Shown here piece by piece: positions 18,077 to 27,395 of a DNA stretch of 64,000 bases; position 1 is the stretch's first letter; every line of letters starts with the position of its first letter. The DNA lies in assembly GCF_015291625.1 (NCBI RefSeq), contig NZ_CP030047.1:8060001-8124000 (forward strand), written 5' to 3'. The notes under the pieces are model-generated. The model was not told the DNA's origin. It saw nothing but the letters and a program-made list of their open reading frames with translations, and ran no database searches. This DNA comes from Bradyrhizobium sp. CCBAU 53421 (lineage in GTDB: Bacteria; Pseudomonadota; Alphaproteobacteria; Rhizobiales; Xanthobacteraceae). The position numbers were made by a program, and so were the translations under genes.

Positions 18077-19864
18077 ATGTCAGTCGACCTATCGCCAACC
18101 GCCAACTCAACTTTGGCTTTCTCCGGAATGCCCGCCCCGCCCTCTTCGGCGCAGGACTTTGCCAGCTTTCAGGCGATGCTGGGCAGCCTCACGTCGAAAG
18201 ACACGACCAGCGATCATTCAGCACCGCAGGAACCGGCCCCCACAGAATCAACCAAGCAACTGACGGAGGAACTCACGCAGGAGGCACGGAATATCCTGCC
18301 ACCAGAGATAAGGGCAGCATTAGATGCATATCAGGATGACCCACCGCCGTCCTCTGCTGCCGGCAGCCCGATCATTGCGGAAGCGCCCGTACAAAGCTCA
18401 AGGATCACCTGGAACGGTGGCACGCTGACTAATGCGGAACTGCAGATTGTCTCTGTGCTGAACCGCCACAAGGACAAATGCCCGCTTGATTGGAAGTCTC
18501 TGGGAGATTTGGCCAACGATCCTTCGACACCGCCGGATCTAAAGGCAGCGATCGAGGCACTGCAACAGGACCCGGAGCTCTTCTATGCGATCGGTTCGCA
18601 AGGCGACGGCCGCTGCGGCGGCAGGATCAAAGCCGGCGATCTCTGCGGATTTTCCGATCATCACCCTCAAGTTGCCGCGTTCCAGGAGCAGCGGGCGCGG
18701 ACCTACGAGCAGAACTACATGCCATCCGACGGTTCCGGAAACGGTGAGCCGTCGGTCATGAACCTGACCGATGCCTTGCGCGAACTCTACCGCTATTCCG
18801 ATAACCTGCCCAAGAACTTGAGCCTTGCGGATTTTAGGCACATCGTGGACGGCAATGCCGACATTGGCAAATGCCCCCCACAGGTCCTCGCTGCGGCTCA
18901 GTATTTTCTCGACCACCCGAATCAATGGAAGCAGTTGTACGGCGGCTCGATAGATCAGGTCCACAAAGAGGACTTCCTGCAGGTCGCTTCCTCATCGATG
19001 AGTCTCACTCGAGACGAGCTGGGCACACTAAACACAATCAACAAGAACCAGGACGCTTTCTTTGGAAATGGCGATCTGACCCGGGAAAAGCTCGTGAGTA
19101 TGGTGGACGACAAGAGCCTTTCCCTCGAGGTACGAAGCGCAGCTTCCCAGCTGCTCTCGGATCCTGTGCTGTTCGGGTTGATGAACAACGCGATTACTGG
19201 CTACAAAACCCACCACAAGTTTTTTGACTTCGGCGGCGGCCATACGGTTGATTCGGGAAACATCAGCAGAAGCGATTTCAACCAGTTCTTCAACAACATG
19301 TCGGGTGCGAACCGCGCCGCTCCGCAATTGAAAACGCATGCCGCTCAAACGCCGGCCGAACAGGAGGCCACGGCGGACATGATGATTGGCGTGGCTGACC
19401 AGCCCGACATCAAGTCTCCCAAGAAGAACGGTGGCGCCCTCATGCACGCGCTCAATGACGTGCTCAAGGTAGGCTCGAAGGTACTCGACTGGACAGCGAC
19501 GGCCGTTGGTGTACTCGGCTTCATTCCAGGGCTCGGCGAACTGGCCGATCTTGCTTCAATGGTGATCGAGGCCGAAGCGCAAGCTGCAAATCTTCTGCAC
19601 ACCGCAATCAGCGGCGGCAACATGAAGAAGGCGTTGGAGGAAGCTGGGCTCAGCCTTGCGGCGCAGGCCGTGGGCTGCATCGCCGGCCCCGAGGTCAAAA
19701 TAGCGATTCGAGAAGGCTTGGTGAAGCAGGCAATTCAAGAAGCGGCGACGGCCGGCATCAACCTGCCCGTGTCGATGGCCCAGTCCTACGCCGAGGACTA
19801 TCTGAATAACCTCAAGGCACGGATTGAATCCGAGCGCACGCAAGCTGCAGGTGCCTACGCCTAG
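18077..19864 (+). CDS. nopX: T3SS translocon protein NopX (NolX/HrpF family)
   Basis: 595 residues. HrpF/NolX proteins form the pore in the plant membrane. The N-terminal third is polar with internal repeat-like blocks (LTNAELQIVSVLNRHKDKCP and LTRDELGTLNTINKNQDAFF). The C-terminus has hydrophobic segments at about 475-500 and 530-560 (VLDWTATAVGVLGFIPGLGE; LSLAAQAVGCIAG) expected to insert into membrane. ATG at 18077 (MSVDLSPTANS) is chosen for its GGAGA ribosome site and the downstream position from the tts box; a longer frame begins at 17987. Confidence 0.93.
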   Translation: MSVDLSPTANSTLAFSGMPAPPSSAQDFASFQAMLGSLTSKDTTSDHSAPQEPAPTESTKQLTEELTQEARNILPPEIRAALDAYQDDPPPSSAAGSPIIAEAPVQSSRITWNGGTLTNAELQIVSVLNRHKDKCPLDWKSLGDLANDPSTPPDLKAAIEALQQDPELFYAIGSQGDGRCGGRIKAGDLCGFSDHHPQVAAFQEQRARTYEQNYMPSDGSGNGEPSVMNLTDALRELYRYSDNLPKNLSLADFRHIVDGNADIGKCPPQVLAAAQYFLDHPNQWKQLYGGSIDQVHKEDFLQVASSSMSLTRDELGTLNTINKNQDAFFGNGDLTREKLVSMVDDKSLSLEVRSAASQLLSDPVLFGLMNNAITGYKTHHKFFDFGGGHTVDSGNISRSDFNQFFNNMSGANRAAPQLKTHAAQTPAEQEATADMMIGVADQPDIKSPKKNGGALMHALNDVLKVGSKVLDWTATAVGVLGFIPGLGELADLASMVIEAEAQAANLLHTAISGGNMKKALEEAGLSLAAQAVGCIAGPEVKIAIREGLVKQAIQEAATAGINLPVSMAQSYAEDYLNNLKARIESERTQAAGAYA

Positions 19865-20660
19865 TCGTAGCGGCGCTATCGACGCAGGATGAAGCTGGAC
19901 GAAAGGCTAGCTTGCGAGGCCACCACGCGGTAGGGTCGTCCCCGCCGCGCAGCTCGCGCAAGCATATTCGGTGCTTACACCGACGAGCGTGTTTGTCGTA
20001 GCTAAACTAGCGCATTTGTCGGCTACACTCGAGCGCCCGACGGGCGTTCTCACATCGCGTTGGCCACCGCGAAGATTTCGCGGGGGCGATTGCGCCACCC
20101 GTCGCGGACGGTGAACTTGTCGATGCCTTCACCTCGCGACGGAACCGGACGGAGCGGCAAACCTGACCGGTTTACGTCGTCGGATCGAGAGCACATTGGT
20201 GGACGTGACGCTCAAAGTCCTTGTCTCTCCAGCACCTCCTGATCGCTGTCCACGAAAGTGGTCCATTTTTTATGGGTCTGCTACGAGCGGGACTAGGGGA
20301 TCGCTCTTGTCGCTTACTCGCATGAGCAACTTCAACCTGCCGGCCTGCCCGGGCAGGATCTAGACAAATCGCTGCCTGGGTCGAGGCAACTAATTTGCCG
20401 AACAAGCTGCGAAGGATCCCGGCCGGGCGGCCCCCCTCATTGGGCCACGTCAAAGCCTAAGTCCATTTGATCCGTCCTGCGCTTTCATTCCCTCATCAAC
20501 GCTGGGCTCCGATGAACAACGGCTTGCCTCATCGAGTGCCGCATAGGTGAGATCTTGTACCAACTCTCTGATCTGCGGCTTTCGCCGACACACTGCCGAA
20601 ATATGAAGCGGCGTGTCTAGAGGCAAACCGAAGAGATTGGCTCACTGCATTTCTGCGGCT
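19865..20660. other. Non-coding stretch without recognised features
   Basis: About 800 bases between nopX and the next tts box. Short frames only; no transposase or RNA gene recognised. Confidence 0.5.
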
Positions 20661-20690
20661 CGTCAGCTTGTCGAAAGCTAATGCTTCCAT
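20661..20690 (+). promoter_or_regulatory. tts box upstream of nopC-nopA-rhcD-rhcV operon
   Basis: CGTCAGCTTGTCGAAAGCTA then ATGCTTCC; the best match to the rhizobial tts consensus in the window. The nopC start lies 60 bases downstream. Confidence 0.92.
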
Positions 20691-20750
20691 AGTAGACGTG
20701 ACGGAGCCCGCTTCCTCCGCGCGAACGAAGTTTTGAAGTAGGAGAACCCG

Positions 20751-21041
20751 ATGCGCGTTTCCAGCTCCAGCGCTGCTGGGCACCTTGATACTGACCTCCA
20801 CGCGACTGGCGGCGGCAAAAAGGGATCTCGGCCGCCTGGCGAACACGATGATCATGGCCAATCGCATGGTGCAGGAGCTCCCTTAAATGGCGGCAGCGCG
20901 TCCGGTCCAGACGCTGGCTCGCAAGCCGCTGCTTTGCAGCAAGCGTTCAACGCCGCTCTCGGCAACGTCGCTATCCAGTTTGTAAGTAGTGCAATGGATC
21001 GTTTCAACGACACCATGGCCGAGACAGAGGAGGATTCCTGA
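20751..21041 (+). CDS. nopC: Secreted T3SS protein NopC
   Basis: 96 residues, first gene after the tts box. The N-terminal two thirds are Gly/Ser/His-rich and disordered, the C-terminus is helical (LQQAFNAALGNVAIQFVSSAMDRF). NopC is a small secreted protein encoded directly before the needle protein NopA in rhizobia, which fits size and order. RBS AGGAG precedes the ATG. Confidence 0.78.
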   Translation: MRVSSSSAAGHLDTDLHATGGGKKGSRPPGEHDDHGQSHGAGAPLNGGSASGPDAGSQAAALQQAFNAALGNVAIQFVSSAMDRFNDTMAETEEDS

Positions 21042-21113
21042 CTCGCATGTTGCGGCGTCAGGAAAATCGGAGCCGCAAGGCGCGGCAATCTTCAAATGAA
21101 CAGGAGAAACAAG

Positions 21114-21347
21114 ATGACTGGTAAGGTTGGTGCTTCTCATGCCTCGACGGCGGGTGGCGCAGCTGGTACTGTTACTGCAGCCGCGGGTTCCGCCGCTGCT
21201 GAAGCTGCAGGAGAAGCGGCATTCAACAGGCAGCTCGCCGCCCTGACTGCCAGCAGCACGAAGGCTGCCGAAAGGGATGTAGAACTTCGCGTCGTCTCGA
21301 CAGAGCTCACGACCGTCAAGAAAGTGGCCGACGAGCGGGTACAGTAA
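21114..21347 (+). CDS. nopA: T3SS needle/pilus subunit NopA
   Basis: 77 residues: an Ala/Gly-rich start (MTGKVGASHASTAGGAAG) and a helical C-terminus FNRQLAALTASSTKAAERD ending TVKKVADERVQ, as in rhizobial NopA. NopA polymerises into the extracellular filament. The ATG at 21114 is used; an in-frame ATG six codons upstream is also possible. A strong hairpin follows 67 bases after the stop. Confidence 0.85.
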   Translation: MTGKVGASHASTAGGAAGTVTAAAGSAAAEAAGEAAFNRQLAALTASSTKAAERDVELRVVSTELTTVKKVADERVQ

Positions 21348-21413
21348 CGGATGAAGCGGGACGAAATTATATCCTCCCGCTTTTGCCGGCCGCATGATCT
21401 GTGAAGTCGCAAC

Positions 21414-21440
21414 AGACCGTACGGCATTGCCGTACGGTCT
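21414..21440 (+). terminator. Hairpin between nopA and rhcD, likely attenuator
   Basis: Perfect 12-base arms AGACCGTACGGC and GCCGTACGGTCT around ATT, followed by CGTTCTTCATT. It probably causes partial termination or protects the upstream mRNA so that NopA is made in excess over downstream basal-body proteins. Confidence 0.75.
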
Positions 21441-21463
21441 CGTTCTTCATTCAGGAGACGATC

Positions 21464-22354
21464 GTGAATGAACCAGCTTCCCCGCTATTCGAGGTGTTGT
21501 CGGGGTGTTATTCCGGGCTGACCGGCAAAGCGGGGAGCGGCCCCTGCTTGATTGGCAGCAGCCTCGATGCTGATTTGGTCTTCATCGAGCAAGGTCTTGA
21601 ACCGCACCATCTTCGCGTCAGTTGGCACGTCAGCTCGATCGAGATCGAGGCCCTTGCCGCGAACGTCGCGATCGAGGGCCGCGACCCTATTTCGCTAAAT
21701 GAGCCCGTTGTTGTCCCTCTTCCTGCCGTCATCCATATGGGCACGATGTCCATTCGCTGCTCAACCGAAGCCCCTCAGCAGGCCGGCTCTACCGGGCGCT
21801 GGCATGTACCGATTATCCCGCTTGCCTTGGTCCTCATCAGTTCTGCCGCCGTTGGCACCCTTTCAACGAGACTTGTCCAGATCGACAGCGCCGCAGCGCT
21901 GAGCGCCTCGTCCCCCGCCCCGGACATCGCGCCCAAAATCGCGCTCGCGCCCCCCGATGTTCCGGCCGCCGAGGCAGCGGCTGAACGGCTGCAAGGGGAA
22001 GTTGACGCAGCGGGCCTACTCGGCGTCAAAATCGGTTCTGGGCCAGGTGTTGTGACCGCCGATGGCACTATTACGCCTGCCTCGCTCGCTAAATGGCGGG
22101 AAATCCAGCAGCGGTTCGATGTCCAAAGCAATGGTGCTTATACGCTCGTCAGCGCGCTCGCCATCAAGGAGGAGAAGGCGCCCCCCGCAATTGCAGTCCA
22201 GGCAGTTTGGCGCGGAAACGACCCTTATCTGGTCATTGCTGGTCAAAAGTACTTCGCAGGTGCACTCCTGAGCAATGGATGGATCGTAAAGGAGATCGAG
22301 GACGGACGTGTGCTGCTGACACGCAATGGCCAGCTTGCTGCTTTGTCTTATTAG
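21464..22354 (+). CDS. rhcD: T3SS inner-membrane ring protein RhcD (SctD/YscD)
   Basis: 296 residues. The N-terminal 110 residues resemble the FHA-like cytoplasmic domain of SctD (LIGSSLDADLVFIEQGLEPHHL), a single membrane helix is at about 130-150 (IPLALVLISSAAVGTL), and a periplasmic ring-building domain follows. A GTG start at 21464 with AGGAG eight bases upstream is preferred to the longer frame from 21401, which would start inside the hairpin. Corresponds to y4yQ of other rhizobia by position. Confidence 0.82.
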   Translation: MNEPASPLFEVLSGCYSGLTGKAGSGPCLIGSSLDADLVFIEQGLEPHHLRVSWHVSSIEIEALAANVAIEGRDPISLNEPVVVPLPAVIHMGTMSIRCSTEAPQQAGSTGRWHVPIIPLALVLISSAAVGTLSTRLVQIDSAAALSASSPAPDIAPKIALAPPDVPAAEAAAERLQGEVDAAGLLGVKIGSGPGVVTADGTITPASLAKWREIQQRFDVQSNGAYTLVSALAIKEEKAPPAIAVQAVWRGNDPYLVIAGQKYFAGALLSNGWIVKEIEDGRVLLTRNGQLAALSY

Positions 22355-22387
22355 AGTTTTAGCCCGCGGCCAACGAAGGAACGTTTC

Positions 22388-22924
22388 ATGACTAGGCTGC
22401 CGCAGCGGTCCGTAGAGCCTGGCACTGCCTTTCAGGAAGTTAACAACGAGCATCATGCGCCCGTCATCGCCCCGGCCACACCTCAGGCCAGCAGCATCGG
22501 CATCGACAAGGTCCTTGGAAACGGCAAGGGCCGCACGTCAGTTGTCCAACAGCCCGAAGCGCAGGAGCGGTTGGCTGCCAGCACGATCGATGACGCGCTC
22601 GCACTCAAGTCAATCGATCCAATCTCGCGGATCAATCCCACTGATGCCCCCGAGCACGCAGGTAAGATCGAAACAAGTCCGGAACTTACCTGGCTGAAGG
22701 GTCCCAATCTCGCGCATAGCCTGCTCTCCTTCGTCACACCCCGCCTGCGTCATTCGCATATTGTACGTCCAGAGCAACACGTCCTTCTCCTCGAGCGTCT
22801 CGCCGATGCGCTGTCAGCCGCGCCAGAGGGCTCGGTCGCAGCCGACGGAGCCGCGCTTCTGCGGCTGGAGCTGCGGCGGTTAATCCTGCTCCGGCAGAAT
22901 CACAACAGCTTGGTCCAAGGCTAG
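22388..22924 (+). CDS. T3SS-linked protein of unknown function (possible SctX/export-gate factor)
   Basis: 178 residues, not recognised by family. Residues 1-95 look disordered; the C-terminal half is helical and contains SPELTWLKGPNLAHSLLSF and HVLLLERLADALSAA. It precedes a TPR gene and rhcV, the same order as yscX-yscY-lcrD in Yersinia, where YscX is an exported partner of SctV. That analogy is positional inference only. Confidence 0.6.
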   Translation: MTRLPQRSVEPGTAFQEVNNEHHAPVIAPATPQASSIGIDKVLGNGKGRTSVVQQPEAQERLAASTIDDALALKSIDPISRINPTDAPEHAGKIETSPELTWLKGPNLAHSLLSFVTPRLRHSHIVRPEQHVLLLERLADALSAAPEGSVAADGAALLRLELRRLILLRQNHNSLVQG

Positions 22925-22926
22925 CA

Positions 22927-23352
22927 ATGCCCGATCCGCACGACGTGCAGCACTTTACACCGACCCAGTCGTCGAATGTTTCCAAAACCGATCGGGTAGT
23001 TCCGATCTCTGGGCCCGAGCGCAATTTGCTCTGCGCGCTTTCCTATGTCCACCTTGCGTGTGGGCAGAGCGCACACAGTCTGGCTCTCTTGCGGCTCGTC
23101 GTTCACGAACATTCTCAAGACGTCGAGCTGCTTCGCATCTTCGCCTATGCCCTCATCTCAGAGCGCCTCGGCGAAGAAGCACTATCGGCATTGGACAGGC
23201 TGGACATGCTTGATGATGAGCCATCGTCGCGCCTGCCATTGCTGCTGCTGCGCAGCCATGCTCTGCGTCAGGCTGGCCGCATGGCCGAGGCGCAGGCAAC
23301 CTTCAAGCGCTATGTTTCCTTGCGGGGCAGCCCGGCTCCGGTCAAACAATAA
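22927..23352 (+). CDS. TPR protein, possible T3SS chaperone (YscY-like position)
   Basis: 141 residues. Helical repeat pattern of tetratricopeptides across most of the length: LLCALSYVHLACGQSAHSLALL, LLRIFAYALISERLGEEALS and RSHALRQAGRMAEAQATFKR. T3SS chaperones of class II are TPR proteins, and YscY lies directly before SctV as here. Two bases separate it from the preceding gene, eight from rhcV. Confidence 0.68.
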   Translation: MPDPHDVQHFTPTQSSNVSKTDRVVPISGPERNLLCALSYVHLACGQSAHSLALLRLVVHEHSQDVELLRIFAYALISERLGEEALSALDRLDMLDDEPSSRLPLLLLRSHALRQAGRMAEAQATFKRYVSLRGSPAPVKQ

Positions 23353-23360
23353 GGCTTTGC

Positions 23361-25478
23361 ATGGCCAGGCACCTACGAAATCTCGTCGCCCGCGCACCGT
23401 CCCATCCGGATATCATGGTGGCACTGATGCTGCTTCTGGCGATCGGCATGATGATCATGCCGATCCCGATCATCGTGATTGACATGCTTATCGGCTTCAA
23501 CCTTGGCTTTGCCATATTGTTGCTGATGGTTGCCCTCTATCTCAGCACGCCGCTTGATTTTTCGTCGCTGCCGGGCGTCATTCTGATTTCGACGGTTTTT
23601 CGTCTGGCGCTGACGATCGCAACAACGCGCCTGATTCTTGCGGAGGGCGACGCCGGCAGCATCATCCACACCTTTGGCGACTTCGTCATTTCGGGCAATA
23701 TCGCTGTCGGAATCGTCATATTCCTGATCGTGACCATGGTGCAGTTCATGGTCCTTGCCAAAGGCGCCGAGCGCGTAGCAGAGGTGTCAGCGCGCTTCAC
23801 GCTCGATGCACTTCCGGGCAAGCAGATGGCGATAGATGCGGAGCTGCGCAACAACCATATCGATCAACACGAAGCACGTCGCCGGCGCGCGGCACTTGAG
23901 CAAGAAAGCCAACTTCATGGTGCAATGGATGGCGCCATGAAATTCGTGAAAGGCGACGCGATCGCCGGACTGATCGTCATCTGCATTAACATGCTGGGCG
24001 GAATCAGCATCGGCCTGCTCTCCAAGGGCATGTCGCTCGATGCTGCGATGCATCACTATACGCTGCTGACGATAGGTGATGCGCTCATTTCACAGATTCC
24101 GGCACTGTTGCTGTCGATTACGGCCGCGACCATCGTCACACGGGTCAACGGGCCTTCCAAGCTCAAGCTTGGGGCCGATATTGTCAGCCAACTTACGGCG
24201 AGCACACAAGCGCTTCGGCTGGCGGCCTGCGTCTTGTTGTTAATGGGACTCGTTCCTGGCTTCCCCTTGCCCCCGTTCGTCATCTTGGCCGTGCTCTTCG
24301 CTGCCGCAAGCTATGTCAAGGTCGGCGCGAAAGGCGACAAGCCTGCCGCGAAGACAGGCGCAAATGTCACTGCTTCGGCACCGGCTCCAGCACAGGCACA
24401 GAAGCAAGCCGCTTATGCGGAAGCACTTCCGATTGCGTTATTCCTTGCGCCGAACCTGACACATTCAATCGACAAGGACGAGTTGGAACAAAGCATCGTG
24501 CGCGTTTCAACGTCGGTATCGGCAGACCTTGGAATCACGGTTCCGCGCATCCCGGCCCAGACTGATCAGAACCTATCCAAGTCGCAGTTCAGAATAGATG
24601 TCGATAGCGTGCCGGTCGAGCGGGATGTGATCGATCCGACGCAACTCGCACTCAACGATGATATCGCGAACATTGAACTAAGCGGCATCCCATTTCGGAA
24701 AGATCCGGATACGGCTCGCGTATGGATCGAAGAACGCCATGCAGTTGCGCTCAAAGCCGCCGGCATCGGACACCACCGTCCGGTCGAAATTCTTGCCTTA
24801 CGCCTCCATTCCACATTGACACGCCACGCACAGCGCCTGGTAGGCATTCAAGAGACCCGCCAACTGCTTGCCCGAATGGAGCAGGAGTACCCCGATCTGG
24901 TGAAGGAAGTTCTTCGTACGGCGACCATTCCTCGAATCGCAGAGGTCCTGCGCCGCCTGCTCGATGAGGGGATACCCATTCGCAACACTCGCCTCCTCCT
25001 GGAGGCCCTTGCAGAATGGAGTGAACGCGAGCAGAACGCCGTCCTGCTCACTGAATATGTTCGCGCCGCGCTGAAGCGGCAGATCTGCTTTCGCTATGCC
25101 AATGCCCACCGCGTGGTGGCCGCCTTTATCATCGAGCGTGAGACTGAAGAGATAGTGCGCGGTTCGGTGCGCGAAACCGCCGTCGGACCATATCTCGTTC
25201 TGGACGATCGGCAGAGCGAGAAGCTGGTTTCACAATTCCGTCAGATCCATTCGACCGTCGCACAAAGCCAAAGCCAGCCCGTCATCCTCGGCGCGATGGA
25301 TATCCGGCGCTTCGTTCGCGGCTTTCTCACCCGCAACGGGATCGATCTGCCCGTTCTGTCTTATCAGGACCTCGCCTCGGATTTCACAGTCCAGCCAATT
25401 GGGTCCGTGAAACTTTCGGCTGCCAAGGAAAGGGTTCCTTCCTCGGAGCGTGGCGGGCTGCTTCCCGCCGCAAGTTGA
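23361..25478 (+). CDS. rhcV: T3SS export-gate protein RhcV (SctV/LcrD/FlhA)
   Basis: 705 residues, full length. The membrane domain has about eight helices with FNLGFAILLLMVALYLSTPL, the FHIPEP region as RFTLDALPGKQMAIDAELRN, and the large cytoplasmic ring domain from about residue 350 with HLTRHAQRLVGIQETRQLL-like and RICFRYAN-type blocks. It receives chaperone-substrate complexes at the gate. Confidence 0.97.
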   Translation: MARHLRNLVARAPSHPDIMVALMLLLAIGMMIMPIPIIVIDMLIGFNLGFAILLLMVALYLSTPLDFSSLPGVILISTVFRLALTIATTRLILAEGDAGSIIHTFGDFVISGNIAVGIVIFLIVTMVQFMVLAKGAERVAEVSARFTLDALPGKQMAIDAELRNNHIDQHEARRRRAALEQESQLHGAMDGAMKFVKGDAIAGLIVICINMLGGISIGLLSKGMSLDAAMHHYTLLTIGDALISQIPALLLSITAATIVTRVNGPSKLKLGADIVSQLTASTQALRLAACVLLLMGLVPGFPLPPFVILAVLFAAASYVKVGAKGDKPAAKTGANVTASAPAPAQAQKQAAYAEALPIALFLAPNLTHSIDKDELEQSIVRVSTSVSADLGITVPRIPAQTDQNLSKSQFRIDVDSVPVERDVIDPTQLALNDDIANIELSGIPFRKDPDTARVWIEERHAVALKAAGIGHHRPVEILALRLHSTLTRHAQRLVGIQETRQLLARMEQEYPDLVKEVLRTATIPRIAEVLRRLLDEGIPIRNTRLLLEALAEWSEREQNAVLLTEYVRAALKRQICFRYANAHRVVAAFIIERETEEIVRGSVRETAVGPYLVLDDRQSEKLVSQFRQIHSTVAQSQSQPVILGAMDIRRFVRGFLTRNGIDLPVLSYQDLASDFTVQPIGSVKLSAAKERVPSSERGGLLPAAS

Positions 25479-25507
25479 CAGAGCAGCAGCTCGTCGTGAG
25501 ATAGCCA

Positions 25508-26092
25508 ATGAATTCCTATGGAATAAGCCGCTGGCGGCGCTTCTTACGCTCAGCCTTGTGCTCGGCCTTGCTCGCTATCGTTCTGCTCGCCGGCTGCGCT
25601 AACCCGGATAGGTCGACCCTTTCATCGCGGCAGACACCCTCGTCAGACCTAGCTGACGCAAAGGCGATCGATCCTAGCGTGCGCGAACGAATTCCATACA
25701 GCTTCGGTCGGGATGCTGATGAGCAAACTTTGCTGGATACGTTGAAGCAACAACCAAACAATGTCGATGCGGCGATCTCTCTTGCGCGGGTCCTGCTGGC
25801 CCGCAACTCGCCCGATCAAGCGCTTCAGGCTCTCGATAATGTCCTCTTGGCGTCGCCCGGCGATCTACGCATACTGAACGCCAAGGGCGTTATTCTCGAT
25901 CAGAAGGGCCGCCATCAAGAGGCGCAAGGGCTATACCGCAAAGCTCTCGAAAGAGACCCCTCAAATGCGATGTTGCGCAATAATCTCAAGCTGTCGCTTG
26001 CGCTAGAAAGTAGGACGGAGACCGAGGATGCCGGGCCACAGCCGCAGGTGGACGGCGCCTTGGCCCGAGCAAGATGGCGCAGCGAACGATAG
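25508..26092 (+). CDS. TPR lipoprotein, y4yS-like
   Basis: 194 residues with a hydrophobic signal (LCSALLAIVLLAGC, lipobox Cys at about 31) and two or three TPR motifs (DAAISLARVLLARNSPDQAL; GVILDQKGRHQEAQGLYRKA). In NGR234 the gene after rhcV is y4yS, with the same architecture. Probable periplasmic or outer-membrane helper for the secretion machine. Lies 29 bases after rhcV. Confidence 0.78.
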   Translation: MNSYGISRWRRFLRSALCSALLAIVLLAGCANPDRSTLSSRQTPSSDLADAKAIDPSVRERIPYSFGRDADEQTLLDTLKQQPNNVDAAISLARVLLARNSPDQALQALDNVLLASPGDLRILNAKGVILDQKGRHQEAQGLYRKALERDPSNAMLRNNLKLSLALESRTETEDAGPQPQVDGALARARWRSER

Positions 26093-26286
26093 CGTTCAGA
26101 GCTTGACGCCTGAGTGGCCGGCTTGCCGATAGCTAAGTTCGCCTTCAGCGGCCGCACTATACGCCCCGCCAAACATCAAGAGTGATAAGAGATGTGGTCG
26201 ATAAGTGTACGAATTGCCACGTGTGTAATATCGCAATCTCTTGCATATGCTTACGAGACCGCCGCCTTGCACCGGCGGAGATTACA

Positions 26287-26607
26287 TCAAGCCTCCAGTC
26301 CGACATTCGTGAGGGCTTTCGCGGTCTCGATAGAATAGACAACATCCTCCGTGAACCGCTGCTTGGCACCTTTCATCCACCCCTGAAGAATGCCGATTTG
26401 GTCGGGCGCTGACGACGTTGAGGAGACATCCTTGAAGAACTCCGTCAACTGTGTCGATTCGATTTGAATGCGCTCCTGCCAGTGCCAATAGGCCTCTGAG
26501 TACTTCTTCACAAACTCGCTTTGCGCTCCGATGGCTCGCTTCGTGAAGTCTTGAAATGCGCCGGCTGCAATGCCGATGTCATCGTTGATCCCGGCTTCTT
26601 TCGTCAT
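26287..26607 (-). CDS. Phasin-family protein (PHA granule-associated)
   Basis: 106 residues, all helical and without a signal sequence: AAGAFQDFTKRAIGAQSEFV, then KKYSEAYWHWQERIQIESTQL and FFKDVSSTSS, matching the phasin pattern. Phasins coat polyhydroxybutyrate granules, which accumulate in Bradyrhizobium bacteroids. ATG at 26607 has RBS AGGAG eight bases upstream. A perfect sigma54 promoter at 26744 and a NifA site at 26840 precede it, so expression in nitrogen-fixing cells is expected. Confidence 0.8.
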   Translation of the reverse strand: MTKEAGINDDIGIAAGAFQDFTKRAIGAQSEFVKKYSEAYWHWQERIQIESTQLTEFFKDVSSTSSAPDQIGILQGWMKGAKQRFTEDVVYSIETAKALTNVGLEA

Positions 26608-26743
26608 GACCATCTCCTGTGTGGTTGTATATGGACGAGACGACACCTGAGCAGAACCCCAGCATGTCTCCCATGATCACCAGTTGGTGCGCGTCTGCAC
26701 ACCAGCTAACAATTGTGGCGCCACTATTTTTACTCCCCGACCG

Positions 26744-26759
26744 AGCAAGTGACATGCCA
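26744..26759 (-). promoter_or_regulatory. Sigma54 (-24/-12) promoter for the phasin gene
   Basis: Minus strand TGGCATGTCACTTGCT, matching TGGCAY-N5-TTGCW exactly with GG and GC ten bases apart. About 137 bases before the start codon. Confidence 0.85.
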
Positions 26760-26839
26760 CAAACGATCGTGAGGGGTTGCCGTCCACGAACAGGAAAACC
26801 ATGGGCTTGATACAGTGCTCCCGCAGCTAAAATCCGCGG

Positions 26840-26855
26840 TGTCGGACTCTGGACA
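26840..26855 (-). promoter_or_regulatory. NifA upstream activating site for the phasin gene
   Basis: TGTCGGACTCTGGACA, a perfect TGT-N10-ACA, about 80 bases upstream of the -24 element, a normal distance for NifA. Confidence 0.8.
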
Positions 26856-27395
26856 GGTAAGTATTACACCGGACAGGGCAGAGTGCGACAGGAATAAAGG
26901 GCAATAGCAGTTTGTGCTAAACAGCGACGAAGGCGGCTCGGGGAGCATTACCAACCGCTCCAACGCCCTGAGTCTGCTTAATTGGCGCTCTCGCACAGCA
27001 CGTTGCTTGGCGTACGTCCCATCGCTCGACGCTCCGCGGCAGCATACGGTGGCGGTAATGCTGTCGTGCAATCCGAGCAACTGGTCGATGGTAGACTGAC
27101 GAACTATGCGTGCCGATCAGTACGACGTAGCCAGTCGGCTTACGGAGTGACGTTCGACCCAAGGAGCGGTAATCGCGTGTATTCCGCTTATTCTTGACTT
27201 GCTTTTCACCGCGATAGCCTTTCGCTGGCATTAACCGGGACCTTCGATTGGCCGAGAGCGGCACGACCCGGAATTTACCCCCCAAAACTAGGAGGCGACG
27301 GCCGCTTCGTATGCAGCTAATATTTGCCGGGACTCGAGCAGACAAAAATAGAAGGGCCGGGCGTTCGCCCGAGCGCTCGCGGCTAGGGGACAGGG
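26856..27395. other. Non-coding stretch without recognised features
   Basis: 540 bases between the phasin control region and the ferritin-like gene. No -24/-12 pattern, tts box or family-like frame seen. Confidence 0.45.

Noticed and set aside
23421..23440. TGGCACTGATGCTGCT inside rhcV resembling a sigma54 promoter
   Set aside because: Has a mismatch at -12, lies inside the coding region near its start, and faces nothing that needs it; probably chance.
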